Source: Paeniglutamicibacter antarcticus_C
Lineage (GTDB): Bacteria; Actinomycetota; Actinomycetes; Actinomycetales; Micrococcaceae
Direction of reading: 5' to 3'
NCBI RefSeq assembly: GCF_039544305.1
Contig: NZ_BAABLK010000015.1
Coordinates: forward strand, 1 to 64,000
DNA length: 64,000 nucleotides
Positions 26,752 to 35,366 of this stretch are shown here, piece by piece. Both the position numbers and the translations under genes were made by a program. The notes below the pieces were generated by a model that was not told where the DNA came from, did no database searches, and was given only the letters and a program-made list of their open reading frames with translations. Numbering within the stretch: position 1 is the stretch's first letter; every line of letters begins with the position of its first letter.

Positions 26752-27204
26752 CTAACCGGCCACCTTGGTGCGGGGCAGAGTGCCGAGTTCATCGCCGGCC
26801 TTGTTGGTCAGCAGCAGGTTATCGCCCTCGACCTGCACCGTGGTGGTCTTGGAAATCCAGTCGTCAACGCCCACGCAGGCGATCAGCGTCATGGTCACGT
26901 TCTTCAGCTCGATCTGTTGGCCGGTTTGTTCCCAGCCCCCCAAGAGCGAATTGCATCCGTCGTTTCCGGTAAACGTTCCCGAGGCGTTGAACCAGAGAAC
27001 CGGGGAGTCATCGGTTGCCCCGCCCCACTGCCCGACGACGTCGGTTTCGGAGGCCGGCGCCTGGCTCGGATCCGGCGTGGACGCGGTGGCCGAGGGACTC
27101 GGTGTTTGCGTGGCGCTGGGCTCGGGGCTGTCTTGGCCACCACTGCAGGCCGACAACGCCAAAGCGAATGCCGGTACAAGGAACAGGGCTGATAGTCGTT
27201 TCAT
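26752..27204 (-). CDS. Secreted lipoprotein, META-like domain
   Basis: A protein of about 150 residues with a lipoprotein signal (MKRLSALFLVPAFALALSAC, lipobox LSAC), a Ser/Thr/Pro-rich linker of about 35 residues, and a small domain with VVGQWGG, GTFTGNDGCNSLLGGWEQ and LTNKAGDELGTL. The GNDGCN..GGW pattern is that of META/HslJ-type domains, so it would be a lipid-anchored surface protein of unknown role. The start is either ATG 27204 or ATG 27213; neither has a well-spaced ribosome binding site. Confidence 0.75.
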   Translation of the reverse strand: MKRLSALFLVPAFALALSACSGGQDSPEPSATQTPSPSATASTPDPSQAPASETDVVGQWGGATDDSPVLWFNASGTFTGNDGCNSLLGGWEQTGQQIELKNVTMTLIACVGVDDWISKTTTVQVEGDNLLLTNKAGDELGTLPRTKVAG

Positions 27205-27307
27205 GCTCCCCATGCTAATACGCAACAATCGCCTTTTGGCCTGCAAAGGGACCGCTGGATCGTGGCTTGTGCCTCGCCGGGGCGCGCGGGGGTGCACACT
27301 GGAAGAC

Positions 27308-27976
27308 ATGACATCCGAACATATCGCTCCCGACCGTTTTGACGATCGCACTTCAGCAGGAAAATTCCTGGCCGAAGACCTGCAGCAGTATGCCAAGGAC
27401 CCCAACGTGCTGGTGCTGGGCCTGTTGCGAGGTGGTGTGCCGGTTGCCGCCCAGATCGCTTTGGAGCTTGGAGTCGACGTCGATGCCTTGGCGGTTCGTC
27501 GCTTGGTCATGCCAGAACGTACCCAGATCGCCTTCGCCGCGATGGCAGCCTATGGGGAGCACACGTCACTGAAATACATCAAGGACATCTGGTCCTCCGC
27601 GCAGCTGCGTTTCAACAAGGAGGACCTGGACGCAGTCGAGGTCGGTGCAAGGGCAGATCTCGAGAAGATGCGCACCAGCATCGTCGGCGAGGCCGTGCTG
27701 CCCGTTGCCGGCCGCACGGTGATCCTGTGCGATGACGGGATGGCCAGCGGTGCCTCGATGGCAGCGGCGGTGGAGTTGATGCGCCAGGCCGGTGCCGGGC
27801 GCATCGTGGCCGCTGTTCCGGTTGCCCCCAAGTTTGCCCGTTGGGAAGTCGAGCCCCTGGTCGATGAGTTCGTCTGTGCCATCAATCCCCGGGTGTTTCA
27901 CTCCGTCAGTGCCTTTTACTCGCGCTTCGACTCGGTGTCGGACTCCGAGATCATTGCGCTGATCCCCCACCTGTAG
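27308..27976 (+). CDS. Phosphoribosyltransferase domain protein (paralogue 2)
   Basis: A 222-residue paralogue of the gene at 23697. It has the same architecture: VLGLLRGGVPVAAQIALELG near the N-terminus and the PRPP motif RTVILCDDGMASGASM in the second half. The central acceptor regions differ (IAFAAMAAYGEHTSLKYIKD here), so the two probably have different partners. ATG 27308 follows GGAAG. It is divergent from the lipoprotein gene and ends just before a bidirectional terminator. The substrate is unknown. Confidence 0.8.
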   Translation: MTSEHIAPDRFDDRTSAGKFLAEDLQQYAKDPNVLVLGLLRGGVPVAAQIALELGVDVDALAVRRLVMPERTQIAFAAMAAYGEHTSLKYIKDIWSSAQLRFNKEDLDAVEVGARADLEKMRTSIVGEAVLPVAGRTVILCDDGMASGASMAAAVELMRQAGAGRIVAAVPVAPKFARWEVEPLVDEFVCAINPRVFHSVSAFYSRFDSVSDSEIIALIPHL

Positions 27977-28003
27977 CCGGCCAAAGCGCCAAGAACAGAC
28001 AAA

Positions 28004-28060
28004 ACAAGGGCCGATCGGCTCCTGCCCCCATGAAGGGAACAGGAACCGATCGGCCCTTGT
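28004..28060. terminator. Bidirectional terminator between convergent genes
   Basis: A perfect 15-bp stem, ACAAGGGCCGATCGG at 28004-28018 and its complement at 28046-28060, with a further CCTG/CAGG step inside. Read on the minus strand it is followed by TTTTG, so it serves the transporter gene on that strand and probably the phosphoribosyltransferase gene too. Confidence 0.85.
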
Positions 28061-28093
28061 CGTTGGTGCGTGAAGACGCCCCGAGGTTTGGTC

Positions 28094-29461
28094 CTAGGAG
28101 TTCTTCTCGCGGTGCAGTTCATCGTGCGCTGCCTGCAGCTCGGGATCGGTGTCCTCGACGTGCAGGTTCCTGCCCTTGGTCTCTCCGACCCAGAGCACGG
28201 CGGCGACCGAGATGATCGTCATGACCATGATGTAGATGGCGATGGAGATGGACTCGCCGGTCTTCTCCAGCAGCACCTGGGCAATGGTGGCGGCGAAGGC
28301 CCCACCGAGGATTGCACCCATTGCGTAGCCGATGGAGATGCCCGAGTAACGGATGTGCGCCGGGAACATCTCTGCGTACATTGCCGACTGCGGACCGTAG
28401 GACAGGCCCAGGCCGGTGGTCAGGATGAACACCGACAGTCCGTAGAGGAAAACGCTGCCGGTGTCGATGAGCATGAACATCGGGATCATCCAGACGAAGA
28501 CGATGCCGTAGCCGATGACGAAGGTGGCCCGTCGCCCGATGATGTCCGAGAGCCAGCCGCCGACCAGGGTGAAGATCAACCAACCGACCGCACCAATAGT
28601 GGTGGCCAGCAAAACCGGCGCCAGCGGCATGTCCAGCACCTTGGTGGTGTAGGAAATGAAGAACGCGATCACCAGGTAGCCGGCGGCATTGTTGGAGACG
28701 AAGATCAAGGCTGCCTGGATGACTTCCTTGGTGTTGGTCTGGAAGAGCTGCTTCAGCGGGGTGTGCTCCGAGGACTTGCGCAACGCCAGCTGCTTGAAAA
28801 TCGGGGATTCCTCCACGGCCTTGCGGATCAGGTAGCCAACGACGATCAGTACGACCGAGAGCAGGAACGGGATCCGCCAGCCCCAGCTCATGAACTGTTC
28901 CGGGGTCATCGAGGTGCGCAGGATGTAGAGCAGCCCGGTGGCCAAGATCATGCCGATCGGGACACCGATCTGCGGGTAGGCACCGAAGTAGCCACGCTTT
29001 TTTTCCGGAGCGTGTTCAACGGCCATCAGGGCCGCGCCGCCCCATTCGCCACCGGCGGAGAAGCCCTGGATGATGCGCAGCAGCACGAGCAGCAACGGGG
29101 CTGCGATGCCGATCTGTGCGTAGGTCGGCAGCACACCGATCAACGCCGTGGCAATGCCCATCATGATCAAGGTGGCCACCAGGATGCGCTTGCGGCCGTA
29201 CTTGTCCCCCAAGTGGCCTGCTACGATGGCGCCCAACGGGCGGAAGAGGAAGGAAATGCCGATCATGGCAAATGCCAGGATCTGGCCCAGCCCCGGGTTC
29301 GACTCGCTCAGTGGCTTGAGGAACAACGGGGTCAGCAAGGTTGCTGTTAGTTGGGCGAAGATAAAGAAGTCGTACCACTCGATAGTGGTGCCGACCAAAG
29401 TGCCGGCAAGGACTCGACGTTCCTCGGAGCGTTTTTTCTTTATAGCCAGTGAGGGTGCCAT
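28094..29461 (-). CDS. MHS-family metabolite:proton symporter
   Basis: A 455-residue, 12-helix MFS protein of the metabolite:H+ symporter family (ShiA/ProP/KgtP type). Markers are TLVGTTIEWYDFFIF in helix 1, FLFRPLGAIVAGHLGDKYGRK in helix 2 and the first loop, and ATALIGVLPTYAQIG. Members import organic acids such as shikimate, dicarboxylates or aromatic acids. ATG 29461 has GGAG upstream; an in-frame start 34 codons earlier does not. Given the nearby aromatic operon and flavin reductase, an aromatic or dicarboxylic acid is a reasonable guess, not shown. Confidence 0.85.
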   Translation of the reverse strand: MAPSLAIKKKRSEERRVLAGTLVGTTIEWYDFFIFAQLTATLLTPLFLKPLSESNPGLGQILAFAMIGISFLFRPLGAIVAGHLGDKYGRKRILVATLIMMGIATALIGVLPTYAQIGIAAPLLLVLLRIIQGFSAGGEWGGAALMAVEHAPEKKRGYFGAYPQIGVPIGMILATGLLYILRTSMTPEQFMSWGWRIPFLLSVVLIVVGYLIRKAVEESPIFKQLALRKSSEHTPLKQLFQTNTKEVIQAALIFVSNNAAGYLVIAFFISYTTKVLDMPLAPVLLATTIGAVGWLIFTLVGGWLSDIIGRRATFVIGYGIVFVWMIPMFMLIDTGSVFLYGLSVFILTTGLGLSYGPQSAMYAEMFPAHIRYSGISIGYAMGAILGGAFAATIAQVLLEKTGESISIAIYIMVMTIISVAAVLWVGETKGRNLHVEDTDPELQAAHDELHREKNS

Positions 29462-29509
29462 GGACGAACTCCAACGTTGGGCGCTTGGCGCGGTTTGAGA
29501 GTGTGACCG

Positions 29510-29523
29510 ACCGTTCGGACGGT
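29510..29523. promoter_or_regulatory. Palindromic operator-like site upstream of the MHS transporter
   Basis: ACCGTTCGGACGGT has perfect 5-bp arms around TCGG and lies about 50 bp upstream of the transporter start, where a repressor of TetR type could bind. No TetR gene is adjacent, so the binding protein is unknown. Confidence 0.45.
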
Positions 29524-29759
29524 AAAGTGCTGTGACCATCGTAACCCACAATCGTGAGTTCACTCACGCCATCGCGAAATTTCATGTTTACTGGCGTATT
29601 TCCAAGGACAATTCCCGCGTTTGGCACACTGAGCAGGGGATATTGGCATTCGGGGGAACCGGCCTCACCGAGGAAGCCAGGCTCACGAAGATCCCCGGAG
29701 GCCCGGAAAGCCATTGAACCCAGGCTTTCGTGGACGGGCGGAAAGCACGCAGGAATCCG

Positions 29760-30311
29760 CTAGAGCAATTCCTCGACGCCCAGCTGGCTTCCGGGAATAA
29801 TGGTGAAGGCCGAGTTGGCGAAAGCTAGCGCGTCGCCTTGTCGATAGTTGAAGTCCTGGACCTGGCCCAGGTACAGCGTATGGTCACCCCCGTCGTAAGC
29901 AGCCCAAGGAGTGCAAGAGAAATAGGCTAGGACCCCGGCCAGGCGTGGAGCGGTGTCCCCCTCGACCCAAACCGGCTCCCGGGAGGGACGTCCGGCAAAG
30001 TGCAAGGCCAGGTCCTTCTGTTCAGCACCCAGGATATTCACGGTGAACGGCCTGTCTGCGAGCTCGTCGTGCGCCCTGGTCGCACGTGAGATGGACACCA
30101 GCACCAGTGGCGGCTCCATCGATACCGAGGTGAAGGAATTGACGGTGATCCCGTGGCGACGGGTGACTCCGTCGAAGGTCACGATGGCGACTCCGGTGGC
30201 GAAACGCCCGAGACTGCCACGGAAATGTGGCAATGTTGAGGCATCCATCTTTCGCGAAGGAGCCGCTTCGTCTGCAGCGGTGTCACCAGCGACGCTGTGC
30301 GGGATTCCCAT
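29760..30311 (-). CDS. Flavin reductase (HpaC-like monooxygenase reductase component)
   Basis: A 183-residue flavin reductase of the HpaC/NtaB family. It uses NAD(P)H to reduce free FMN or FAD for a partner monooxygenase. Typical segments are LGRFATGVAIVTFDG, HGITVNSFTSVSMEPPLVLVSI and the C-terminal GQVQDF. ATG 30311 has GGAGGGG upstream. It is divergent from an IclR regulator gene with two palindromes between them, so it is likely under that regulator. The oxygenase partner (for example HpaB) is not in this window. It could serve 4-hydroxyphenylacetate hydroxylation given the homoprotocatechuate operon 7 kb away. Confidence 0.8.
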   Translation of the reverse strand: MGIPHSVAGDTAADEAAPSRKMDASTLPHFRGSLGRFATGVAIVTFDGVTRRHGITVNSFTSVSMEPPLVLVSISRATRAHDELADRPFTVNILGAEQKDLALHFAGRPSREPVWVEGDTAPRLAGVLAYFSCTPWAAYDGGDHTLYLGQVQDFNYRQGDALAFANSAFTIIPGSQLGVEELL

Positions 30312-30366
30312 GGTGAACCCCTCCATCCGATCCCCGTACTTGCATCCTCGCATTTGACGAAGAATT

Positions 30367-30401
30367 GTTCTAATATCGAACATACGGTTCTTATAGAGAA
30401 C
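30367..30401. promoter_or_regulatory. Two tandem 15-bp palindromes, candidate IclR operators
   Basis: GTTCTAATATCGAAC (30367-30381) and GTTCTTATAGAGAAC (30387-30401) share the form GTTC-N7-GAAC and are spaced 20 bp centre to centre, about two helical turns, placing them on one face of the DNA. They lie between the divergent flavin reductase and IclR genes. Cooperative binding by the IclR-type protein is the natural reading. Confidence 0.7.
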
Positions 30402-30497
30402 TGTAATTGCACCATAGCCCAGCGCTGGTTGGCCCACAACCCCCATGGGCAGGCGGTGCATTTCAGCAGAAACCCACCTAAGGATGACTCCCGTCCC

Positions 30498-31214
30498 ATG
30501 ACTGCCGCAAGTGCCCCCGCCCCGGCATCCCAGACCCTCTCCCGCGGCATCCGGATGCTCGAGATCCTCGCGGAGGCCGAGGGGCCCAGGACCATTGCCG
30601 AGCTTGCCACCGATCTGGGTGTGCACCGTTCGATCGCATACCGGATCCTGCGCACCCTGGAATCACACAGGCTCGTCATCCGCGACGATTCCGGCCGCGT
30701 GCACGGTGCACCCGGCCTTGCGGTACTTGCCCGCGGCGTTCAACGTGACCTGCAGAGCGCCGCGCTGCCGGAACTGACAACACTCGCCAACGAACTGGGG
30801 ATGTGCGCATTCATCGCCGTCTGGGACCAGCCCGACTGCACCACGCTGGTCACGGTCGAGCCGCGCCACGTGCATGCGGCAGTGGTGCAGCGCCCCGGAA
30901 CACGGCACCCCTTCGGCCATGGGGCTCCGGGGATTGCCATGCAATCCACGCTCACCGAGTCGCAGTGGAATGCCTCGGACCAGGAGACCCCCTACCGGAA
31001 AAACGCCATCGAGGCCCGCGGCTTGGGCTATGCAACGAGCTTGGACGAGGTCATCCCCGGGCTCTCCTCGGTTGCAGCGCCCATCAACGTACCGGGGCAA
31101 CTGCCAGCAGCGGTGGCCGTGGTTTACAGCACCGGGTCCAGCACCAACGAGATCTCAGCAATCGGAGCACGGCTATGTGCCGCTGCCCGTGCGATCGAGG
31201 CCGAACTGGGCTAG
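30498..31214 (+). CDS. IclR-family transcriptional regulator
   Basis: A 238-residue regulator with an N-terminal winged helix (TLSRGIRMLEILAEAEGPRT, then IAELATDLGVHRSIAYRILR) and a C-terminal effector domain with the family-typical GHGAPGIAM and GYATSLDEVIPGLSSVAAPI. IclR proteins respond to small organic or aromatic acids. ATG 30498 fits the HTH position; the AAGGA upstream is rather distant at about 12 bp. Divergence from the flavin reductase gene and the tandem palindromes between them suggest control of that gene and autoregulation. Confidence 0.85.
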   Translation: MTAASAPAPASQTLSRGIRMLEILAEAEGPRTIAELATDLGVHRSIAYRILRTLESHRLVIRDDSGRVHGAPGLAVLARGVQRDLQSAALPELTTLANELGMCAFIAVWDQPDCTTLVTVEPRHVHAAVVQRPGTRHPFGHGAPGIAMQSTLTESQWNASDQETPYRKNAIEARGLGYATSLDEVIPGLSSVAAPINVPGQLPAAVAVVYSTGSSTNEISAIGARLCAAARAIEAELG

Positions 31215-31557
31215 TGCCGCCCCCGCCAGGTAGAGGGCTGCCCACTGCCCGAAGTGGTGGCCTTCTCCCGACCGGCCACCCATGGGAGAACAAGCTGGAC
31301 CCAGGCATCCCTTCACGGACGAAGCCGGAGGAAGTCCGGAAACCGAGTCCCTATATGGTCCCCGTCCACGACATCATGCCGAGCACGGGGGCGGCCTTCC
31401 AAACCGTGAGACTGAAACCGTGCACGGACGAAGAGACCTGGGAGGCCACCGAAGGGTGGTCGCGTGCATCCGCAAACGATACTGTCGAATGGACCCCCGT
31501 TCGTCCGGGACCGTCGCTCGCGCCAGCGGGTTCCCCCACAGGTGGAAGGAACAAACC
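31215..31557. other. Noncoding gap before the small ORF / channel pair
   Basis: No gene is visible. Frames here lack starts with ribosome binding sites and have no family signature. It should contain the promoter for the following pair, which I cannot place with confidence. Confidence 0.4.
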
Positions 31558-31710
31558 ATGTGGTTTGGCTTAAGGCCTGAGACCCAACGCGTCCTTACTG
31601 TCGACTCCGCTTCACCTGCAGCACTGTTCTCGGTGCTGTCGACCATCATGCAGGTGAGCGGCCCCACGCTCGGGGACATCTTCGACCACCGCAAGGGATA
31701 CGGACAATGA
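31558..31710 (+). CDS. 50-residue ORF translationally coupled to the channel gene
   Basis: A short frame starts at ATG 31558 with GGAAGGA 7 bp upstream and ends in TGA overlapping the next start by 4 bp (ATGA). The peptide begins MWFGLRPETQRVL and contains a mildly hydrophobic middle (AALFSVLSTIMQVSG), not long enough for a clear membrane helix. I recognise no family. The ribosome binding site and the overlap argue that it is translated, either as a functional small protein or as a leader that controls translation of the channel. Confidence 0.5.
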   Translation: MWFGLRPETQRVLTVDSASPAALFSVLSTIMQVSGPTLGDIFDHRKGYGQ

Positions 31711-32489
31711 CTGAACATCGGAAGGATCCCACCCTGGACACGCCCAGCGACGAGGAAAGGCTGGGGGCTGCGGAACTCCTCGCGAGGCAACTCGACAGGC
31801 CAATGGGGATCCTTGGCATCATCTTCCTCTTCGTAGTGCTCGGCCAGGTCCTGGCCACCGAGCCCGGCATGACGCTCGCCCTGACCATCACCGGATGGAT
31901 CTTCTGGGCGATCTTCGTCGGGGAGTTCTTGCTGCGCGCCTATATCGCACGGTTTCGCAAACAGTTCTGGAAGAAGAACTGGTGGCAGATCGTTTTCCTG
32001 CTTGTCCCCTTCCTTCGGTTTTTCCGGGCCCTGCAAGCTCTTCGCTTGGTGCGCTTGGCACGGTTTGCCCGGTTCGGCGGCATAGTCTCGGCCGGCGTCC
32101 GTGGCTCCCGATCGGCGGGGCGGCTGCTCTCGAGCCGCATCGGCTGGCTGATCGCCGTGACCGCCGTCGTCATCCTGGCTTCGAGCCAACTACTGTATGC
32201 GACGGGCTCGCACGAGCAATATGCCGATGCCCTCTTCGAGGCTGCCATGGCCACGATCACCGGCCAAGGACTCACGCCCACGGACCCGTTCTCCCGGATC
32301 CTGCAGGTGCTGCTTGCCGTCTACTCCGTCGCGGTCTTCGCGACCCTGGCAGGATCCTTCGGTGCGTTCTTCCTGCAGAAGGAACAGCCAGAGGCGATAT
32401 CCGCAACTCCACCAGAAGCCTCCACCTCGGCAAGCGAACCTCCCCGCAGTGAGCATTCAGCGCCCAAGCACACCGGCGGACAGGAATAG
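31707..32489 (+). CDS. Voltage-gated-type ion channel-like membrane protein with altered filter
   Basis: A 260-residue membrane protein with the layout of a small potassium-channel-type subunit. Hydrophobic segments (GILGIIFLFVVLGQVLA, LALTITGWIFWAIFVGEFLL) are followed by an S4-like helix with repeated Arg (RFFRALQALRLVRLARFARF). Then come a helix (LIAVTAVVILASSQLLY), a pore loop and a final helix (LQVLLAVYSVAVFATLAGSF). The pore loop reads T185-G-Q-G188 (ATITGQGLT) where potassium channels have TVGYG, so Tyr is replaced by Gln and selectivity may differ. A hydrophilic Ser/Pro/Glu-rich tail ends the protein. Ion and gating are unknown. Confidence 0.7.
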   Translation: MTEHRKDPTLDTPSDEERLGAAELLARQLDRPMGILGIIFLFVVLGQVLATEPGMTLALTITGWIFWAIFVGEFLLRAYIARFRKQFWKKNWWQIVFLLVPFLRFFRALQALRLVRLARFARFGGIVSAGVRGSRSAGRLLSSRIGWLIAVTAVVILASSQLLYATGSHEQYADALFEAAMATITGQGLTPTDPFSRILQVLLAVYSVAVFATLAGSFGAFFLQKEQPEAISATPPEASTSASEPPRSEHSAPKHTGGQE

Positions 32490-33544
32490 GCTGTGTTTGC
32501 GGTGAACCTCGGGTCCCGAGTGCGGTGGTCGGTCCTCTCGCGGACCAAATCGCATAGAATCCGAAACTGAAAACGGTGGCGCCCGCGATCATTTTCGATC
32601 TGCGCTGGACTGCTCCCCATGCAAGGTAAGCGACTATAGACTTCCGACGTCGCCATTGAAGCCAGCCACTCCATCGCGACTGTGAAGAAAACCATGGCGC
32701 TCGCAATACGTCCCTGTCATGAAAGCCGAGTCGATGTGCCGGGCGGTTTTCTAGATCTGTGCCATCGCCTGCTCAAATGGCAGCAGCCTGAGTGGTTGCA
32801 ATGGCGCACGCCCAGAAGTTCCTGCAGATGGATCCCAAATCGGCCTTGGCCTGTTCCCGCCGGGAAGTTCAGAAGGTCTGCCGGTCTCCCGAATTTTTTC
32901 GATCCCACTACAAACGCCAGTTGCGCGTGGCCTGTAGGAGACCACAAACTGCCAATATTGTCCAAAGCATCTTCTGGCCCCATAGGAACTCATCGCCCAT
33001 GAAGTCAGCGAGCAGGTAGCCGATGAAGAAAGACGGAGACGACCCGATAGCCAAAAACGAACCAAGGCAGCTGTGCCACCGGCCGTTCCGCGCGACTAGC
33101 CATCTCTCGTTTGCCGTTCAGGAGCGCTGAGCCTTACCTTTTCATAGTGGCCACGCGAAGCTTAAGACTGGCCGGCCACTCATGTTTCCCACCTCTGGCT
33201 CGTCCGCACGGGGTTATTCTATCGAGCATCACTCGAGGTAAGTCCCGAATTCACCATTTTGCGTTCAACGGACCTATCTGCCGACCGGCATACGGAAGGA
33301 TGTGAAGATATCTGAAACCGCTGTCTTTTGGGAGGGATTCGCCTTTATCGAGGGCAGCAGTTCCGCTAATGCACGGTTCAAATGACTCCGATGAGCTTCA
33401 AGGATTCGACTGACGGCTAGACCTGATCGTCGCTATCCCCGGTGAGGCTGGAATCCTGTTCACGGCCAAGGCTTTTGAAGCGCATTTATACTGCAATCAT
33501 GTAGCCTGCCAATCAGTCCCCAACACGATTGGAGAAGTCAGACG
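32490..33544. other. Lower-GC region with no intact gene
   Basis: Base composition is visibly less GC-rich and more T/A-run-rich than flanking genes, and no complete coding sequence with a start is present. A minus-strand remnant of a small membrane protein is described separately. The stretch looks like transferred or decaying DNA. Confidence 0.5.
32908..33103 (-). pseudogene. Possible small membrane protein gene broken by a frameshift
   Basis: ATG 33103 opens a frame (MASRAERPVAQLPWF). After a one-base phase change near a TTTTT run at about 33055, it continues plausibly as FFIGYLLADFMGDEF, then LWGQKMLWTILAVCGLLQ, ending ATRNWRL and TAG at 32908. Joined, this gives a protein of about 65 residues with two membrane segments. 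Neither half stands alone as a gene. It could be a true pseudogene, a sequencing error, or chance. Confidence 0.3.
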
Positions 33545-33894
33545 GTGCAACGCCTTGGCGATCTTGAGTTGTACAGCGATGGTAAGAACGCATGGCTTGT
33601 AACGAACATCTGGGATGAAGTGGAGTCATGCTTCTTTCAAGAATTATTCGTGCGGACTGATCCGGTTTCTGAGCCTTGGTCGCGCGTCGGAGCCTACTTC
33701 ATTGACGACGAACCAGCCCGAAAAGAGATCTGCTCATCAATAGCGGGCAAACCTATTTCATCGAAGATTGGAAACCTAAGTCTTCCGGTGCCTATCCGTC
33801 CGGTTACTCACAACCGAACAATCGATATCGCTGTACACGCGCGGGCCGCGCGTTCAGCCCCAAAGTGGTTGGGCAAGTTGTCAAAGATGCTTAG
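33545..33894 (+). pseudogene. Hypothetical gene of about 117 codons with a single-base frameshift
   Basis: GTG 33545, preceded by GGAGAAG, begins MQRLGDLELYSDGKNAWLVT. The original frame stays open to 33904 but becomes implausible after residue 59. If one base is restored in the AAAA run near 33720, the sequence continues as DLLINSGQTYFIEDWKPK, then YPSGYSQPNNRYRCTRAGRA and VVGQVVKDA, ending at TAG 33892-33894. That reading has much better composition. The family is not recognised; acidic and aromatic-rich small proteins of this kind are often accessory. Either a recent frameshift mutation or a homopolymer sequencing error explains it. Confidence 0.5.
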
Positions 33895-34020
33895 TCCGCG
33901 GTAGCCATTCCGCTTTGCGTTCGGCCTCCGGAACCTTGAACCGGTCCGAAAACCCCACCCGGAAGTAGTCCCACAAATGGTGAACGTCCGTGCCCACCGA
34001 CTGTCGGAGGCTCCCTCACG

Positions 34021-34667
34021 ATGGGTGACATGAAGATGCTGCGTTTGTCTCGTTTTGTCGGTGCTGTTCCAAAATTCTTGGATGGGATGGAGGCTGCGGC
34101 CAGGGCCGCCACGAGTATCGCCTATGTTGATGATGCTGCCCAGCCCCTTGAAGACGAACCCTTTGCGAAGCGGGAACGCGCCCAATTCCAGGATCTGGGC
34201 CACACCCTCGTTCCTGTGACGATTGGCGACGTCACCGTTGATGATCTATCCACTGTTCTTGACGGTGTGGACGCCATCTACGTCGCCGGCGGCATGGCCG
34301 ACCATCTTCTGGATGTTCTACGTCACACGGAGACCGATGCGATCCTGGCTGATCGGGTTCGAGCGGGGTTGCCCTACATCGGTGTCAGCGCGGGCGCGAT
34401 CATCATGGGTACAAGCATTGACCCGGCGATTGCCCTCGACGGCCCTACCAAAGGGGTTTCCCTCGAGGACTACAGTGGACTCGGACTCGTGGACGCAGTG
34501 ATCCTGCCCCATGCAGATGGTCTGCTTCCGCCTATCCACCGGAGATTATCGCTGAGGTAGCTCGTGGCCTCGGGAGAAGGCCAGGGTTGACGCTGCTAGC
34601 CGACGGCGAGGGCCTGCTCGTCATCGGTAACCAGGTGCGGCGGGTTGCATCCCCTGCCACCAACTGA
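34021..34667 (+). pseudogene. Peptidase S51 (dipeptidase E-like) gene with a frameshift near the 3' end
   Basis: About 170 codons encode a peptidase E / cyanophycinase-type serine hydrolase. Markers are VDAIYVAGGMADHLLDVL, the nucleophile elbow GVSAGAIIMG (catalytic Ser), and GLGLVDAVILPHADG. After LLPP near 34535 the frame runs into a stop at 34558, whereas the frame one base off continues as PPEIIAEVARGLGRRPG, then LTLLADGEGLLVIGNQVRR to TGA 34665, exactly the family's end. One base is therefore missing relative to the intact gene. Otherwise the sequence looks healthy, so a sequencing error or a very recent mutation is possible. Confidence 0.75.
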
Positions 34668-35366
34668 GGAAATTCGGTCCAACTACCGCATTACACGGCC
34701 GGTCGGCTGACTTCGTCACGGGCCACGAACCTACGAGCCTCGGATTGCGGGAGATGGCCGGGCCATCAACGGTTGCCTCACGGAATGGCTGGAAGCACTT
34801 TCATAGAAAGGCAGCCAAGGAACGTTCCATAATCGGTCTGTCCGCACATCACTGATCTCTCCTCGAACGGCACAGGACTTGGCGTTGGATCGACCCGAAG
34901 CTACCAAAATCCAGCGAAGACGCACACCGGTGGGATGCCGAAATCAGATCTTTCGATAGGTACCAAAGACGGGTGGAAAGCACGTTGCTGCGATTGGTCA
35001 ACCGTGATGGGCACCGTCTGTCGTACATGGTGAAATCTCGCTCTTACCTGTTTGAAGAGGGGGCGCTCCATCCCTGTTCGTGAACACCTGGATGAACCAG
35101 AATGTCTTGGGGATAACAGCTTGTTGCATCGTCGGAAGTCATCCGAGCGAGACCGAGTGGCTTGCCGTCTTTGTTCCAGGCAGCTCCCAGCCTAAAACAC
35201 CCATCCAGCTTCAGGCCCCTCGAGAATATGAATCTGGCTCCCGGCAAACGGAACCCGGTGTCTATTCGACGGTCATGGCCACTCCGCGTGCTGAGATCAA
35301 GGCTGGACTACGTTCGCGCAAAATCACGAAGTCAGCCATCCGCCGGCACCCAATGGTAAAGCGAGG
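34668..35366. other. About 700 bp without an intact gene
   Basis: A plus-strand frame without a start codon (34856-35083; contains WRWIDPKLPKSSEDAHRW and ESTLLRLVNRDGHRLSYMV) has protein-like composition and could be a gene remnant of unknown family. The remainder shows only short competing frames. Composition is again less GC-rich than the chromosome around it. Confidence 0.4.

Noticed and set aside
31707..32489. Channel-like protein considered as a mechanosensitive channel or generic transporter
   Set aside because: The Arg-every-third-residue helix and the pore-loop position fit the voltage-gated channel superfamily better, although the filter is degenerate.
34856..35083. 76-codon frame without start considered as a gene
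   Set aside because: There is no start codon or ribosome binding site and no family match; noted only as a possible remnant within the gap.
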